Source of the DNA: Arcobacter roscoffensis
GTDB lineage: Bacteria > Campylobacterota > Campylobacteria > Campylobacterales > Arcobacteraceae
Direction: 5' to 3'
Length of the DNA: 64,000 bases
Assembly: GCF_024267655.1 (NCBI RefSeq)
Contig: NZ_CP100595.1
Location: 744,001-808,000, forward strand
Within the stretch, counting starts at the first letter, position 1; each line of letters starts with the position of its first letter. Shown piece after piece: positions 61,672-64,000 of this stretch. The notes beneath the pieces were generated by a model. It was not told the origin of the DNA, ran no database searches, and saw only the letters and a program-made list of their open reading frames with translations. Both the position numbers and the translations under genes were made by a program.

Positions 61672-64000
61672 ATGAAAGAAAAGTTAATAGTAGTTGGAAA
61701 TGGAATGAGTGGGCTTAGAGTTATCGAAGATTTACTTGAAATAAATAAAGATAAATATGATATTACAATTTTTGGGGAAGAGCCATATGTGAACTATAAT
61801 AGAATTATGCTCTCTTATATTTTATCTCAAGAGAAAACTTTTGAAGATACAATTATTAATCATGAGTCATGGTATACACAGAATAATATTACCTTACATA
61901 AAGGTGATAAGGTTATATCTATTGATAAGTTAAATAAAACAGTGACTTCTCAAAATGGAAAAGTTGAAAATTATGACAAACTTTTAATAGCTACAGGTTC
62001 TAAACCTTTTATTCCTCAAACAGTAGGAAGTAATCTAAATAATGTAATTGCATTTAGAAATAAAGCTGATGTTGATACTATAATTAAGACAATAGATAAA
62101 TCAAAAACAGCAGTTGTAGTTGGAGGTGGATTACTTGGTCTTGAAGCAGCTTATGGAATTGCTATGCATGGAGTTAAAACTATTTTAGTTCATAGAAGTG
62201 GCTCGATTCTTTCACAGCAACTTGATAGTACAGGAGGTAAACTTCTTCAAGAGAATTTAGAAAAATATGGAATAGAGTTTAAGTTAAATACAACAATAAA
62301 ACAAATAAATGGAATTAGTGATGTTGAAGAAGTAGAGTTTAGTGATGGAAGTAGTGTTGAGTCAAATATTGTAGTGTTTGCAACGGGGATTATTCCAAAT
62401 AAAGACTTAGCAATTGAGGCAAAACTTGACACAAAAAAAGGAATTATAGTAGATGATTTTATGGCTACAAGTGATAAATCAATATTTGCTGTTGGTGAGT
62501 GTGTTGAGCATAAAGGAAATACTTATGGTTTAGTAGCACCTTTATATGAACAAGGAAAAGTATTAGCTAAAAAACTTGCTGATGTTGAGGTTGATGGGTA
62601 TAGTGGCTCAACTTTATCAACAAGACTTAAAATATCTGGTGTTGATTTGTTTAGTGCAGGGGACTATTTAGGGGATGAAACAACAGAAGAGCTTATTTTA
62701 CTTGATGAAAAAGTTGGTATTTATAAGAAACTTGTAATTTATGATAATAAGATTATAGGTATTGTACTTTATGGGGATACAGCGGATGCTTCATGGTACT
62801 TAAAACTTCTAAAAGAGCATACAGATATTAGTGATTTAAGGACTAAAATTTTATTTGGGAAGTCAGCACTCTCTGGAGATAGTGGACATGGTGGAGATGA
62901 TGTAAACTCTATGAGTGATGATGAAGAGGTTTGTGGTTGTAATGGTGTTTGTAAAGGTGATGTTGTAAATGCTATTAAAGACAAAGATTTAAAATCTCTT
63001 AGTGATGTAAAAAGTTGTACAAAAGCTGGCGCTTCATGTGGGTCATGTTTAGGTTTAGTTGAACAAATATTGGTAAATACTTTAGGTGATGAATACAACG
63101 CCGTTGAAGAGGGTATTTGTGATTGTTGTGATGTAGGTCATAAAGAGATAAAAGAGTGTATAAATGAAAATGAGTTTTCAGATGTGTATGAAGTTTTTGA
63201 AAAGCTAAACTGGAAAACTAATGATGGTTGTATCAAGTGTAGACCAGCAATAAATTACTATTTACTTGTAAAATATAACGATGATAAATACAAAAATGAT
63301 AAAAGAAGTGCTTTAGTAAATGATAGAAATTATGCAAATATTCAAAAAGATGGAACTTACTCTGTCGTTCCTAGAATTTGGGGAGGTCTTACTAGTCCTC
63401 AAGAGCTAAAAGATATTGCAGATATTGCAGTGAAATATGATGTTCCAACTGTAAAATTTACTGGGGGTCAAAGACTTGATATGTTAGGTGTTAAAAAAGA
63501 ACAATTAGCCCCTATGTGGAAAGATTTAAATGATTGTGGTTTTGTTTCTGGACAAGCTTATGCAAAAGGTCTTAGAACAGTTAAAACTTGTGTAGGAAGT
63601 CAATGGTGTAGATTTGGTACACAAGACTCAATGGCTATGGGTGTGAAACTAGAAAAGTTAACTTGGGGTTCATGGACTCCACATAAGTATAAAATCGCAG
63701 TATCAGGATGTCCTAGAAACTGTGCAGAAGCAACTATCAAAGACTTTGGAGTTGTTGCAGTTGATTCTGGATGGGAAATACATATTGCAGGAAATGGTGG
63801 TATTAAAGTTAGGGTTACTGATTTACTTTGTAAAGTTGAAACTGATGAAGAGTTGATTGAATATACGAAAGCATTTATGCAATTTTATAGAGAAGATGCT
63901 TACTATTTAGAAAGAACAGCTCATTGGCTTGAGCGAGTAGGTCTTGAGTATGTAAAGAAAATTATGCTTGATACTCAAAAAAGAGAATATTATGTTTTAA
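61672..64000 (+). CDS. nirB: NAD(P)H nitrite reductase large subunit NirB (partial, cut by window edge)
   Basis: The frame starts with ATG at 61672 and is open to the window end (776 codons seen). It begins with an FAD-binding domain (VVGNGMSGLRVIED) and an NAD-binding Rossmann region (AVVVGGGLLGLEAAYG). Then comes a BFD-like [2Fe-2S] domain with C421xC423 and C456xxC459, a second Cys-rich segment (C483, C485/C486, C520xxC523), a ferredoxin-like half domain of nitrite/sulfite reductases, and the siroheme/[4Fe-4S] motif C640-x5-C646 ... C680-x3-C684 (SGCPRNCAEA). NirB reduces nitrite to ammonium with NAD(P)H and usually works with NirD. The missing end and nirD are presumably outside the window. 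Confidence 0.93.
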   Translation, partial: MKEKLIVVGNGMSGLRVIEDLLEINKDKYDITIFGEEPYVNYNRIMLSYILSQEKTFEDTIINHESWYTQNNITLHKGDKVISIDKLNKTVTSQNGKVENYDKLLIATGSKPFIPQTVGSNLNNVIAFRNKADVDTIIKTIDKSKTAVVVGGGLLGLEAAYGIAMHGVKTILVHRSGSILSQQLDSTGGKLLQENLEKYGIEFKLNTTIKQINGISDVEEVEFSDGSSVESNIVVFATGIIPNKDLAIEAKLDTKKGIIVDDFMATSDKSIFAVGECVEHKGNTYGLVAPLYEQGKVLAKKLADVEVDGYSGSTLSTRLKISGVDLFSAGDYLGDETTEELILLDEKVGIYKKLVIYDNKIIGIVLYGDTADASWYLKLLKEHTDISDLRTKILFGKSALSGDSGHGGDDVNSMSDDEEVCGCNGVCKGDVVNAIKDKDLKSLSDVKSCTKAGASCGSCLGLVEQILVNTLGDEYNAVEEGICDCCDVGHKEIKECINENEFSDVYEVFEKLNWKTNDGCIKCRPAINYYLLVKYNDDKYKNDKRSALVNDRNYANIQKDGTYSVVPRIWGGLTSPQELKDIADIAVKYDVPTVKFTGGQRLDMLGVKKEQLAPMWKDLNDCGFVSGQAYAKGLRTVKTCVGSQWCRFGTQDSMAMGVKLEKLTWGSWTPHKYKIAVSGCPRNCAEATIKDFGVVAVDSGWEIHIAGNGGIKVRVTDLLCKVETDEELIEYTKAFMQFYREDAYYLERTAHWLERVGLEYVKKIMLDTQKREYYVL

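Noticed and set aside
1-64000. CRISPR arrays, insertion sequences, prophage or toxin-antitoxin genes
   Set aside because: No regularly spaced repeats, transposase, integrase, phage structural or recognisable toxin-antitoxin proteins were found on reading the window.

Overview
The window is chromosomal DNA from a very AT-rich, Gram-negative, motile bacterium, most likely a member of the Campylobacterota close to Arcobacter (family Arcobacteraceae). The evidence is the strong A/T bias at third codon positions, short intergenic gaps, many chemoreceptors and c-di-GMP proteins, an atpE gene standing apart from the other ATP synthase genes, and protein families typical of that group. This is inferred from protein resemblance only; there is no rRNA gene in the window. 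I see no prophage, insertion sequence, integron or CRISPR array. Coding density is high and the region looks like normal chromosome with several accessory operons.

Layout. 1-3.1 kb (minus): a LapG-type periplasmic protease followed by the N-terminal part of a LapD-type c-di-GMP receptor, cut by the window edge, and a YajR-like MFS transporter. 3.1-5.4 kb: rdgB, then a minus-strand proC operon carrying three small pseudopilin-like genes. 5.5-9.7 kb (plus): bamD, lon, an unknown membrane protein and a rhomboid protease. 9.8-28.5 kb: a sensory region with three chemoreceptors, a single-PAS (Aer/CetB-like) protein, a REC-PAS-EAL phosphodiesterase, two histidine kinases, an amino-acid-type binding protein, a Y-family DNA polymerase, an MscS channel and tRNA-Leu(GAG). 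A 53-residue zinc-ribbon membrane protein at 13280-13441 appears to start at ATA. 28.6-32.1 kb: atpE, an AsmA-like repeat protein and a periplasmic rhodanese.

32.1-38.0 kb is a Fur-box-controlled iron operon: imelysin lipoprotein, di-heme oxidoreductase, second imelysin-like protein, membrane di-iron hydroxylase and di-heme peroxidase. 38.0-39.3 kb holds two small genes and a short-chain dehydrogenase. 39.4-48.2 kb is a tightly packed TetR-controlled operon: TetR, a TolC with an extra N-terminal region, membrane fusion protein, RND pump, dicarboxylate/amino-acid symporter and patatin. Two palindromes spaced exactly 20 bp flank its -10 box. 48.2-51.2 kb (minus) is an AraC regulator with an EamA exporter and an APC permease; a 19-bp element recurs upstream of both araC and eamA.

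51.2-56.4 kb is a metal-homeostasis locus: a Fur-family (probably Zur) regulator with nhaA, divergent from a His-rich ZnuA-like protein that is co-transcribed with a NicO/DUF1007 fusion permease instead of ZnuBC, then a small methyltransferase-like protein and a cupin. Two related Fur-family palindromes lie in the divergent spacer. 56.4-64.0 kb is a nitrate assimilation locus: nitrate ABC transporter (minus) divergent from assimilatory nitrate reductase and nirB, which runs off the right edge.

The genes form several self-contained circuits, each with its regulator and a visible candidate operator: iron (Fur), zinc (Zur), efflux (TetR) and amino-acid export (AraC). The strongest candidates for something under-described are the ZnuA plus NicO/DUF1007 pair without an ABC partner, the iron operon with paired imelysins and two di-heme enzymes, and the small genes with non-standard start codons or a chemoreceptor-like C-terminal tail.
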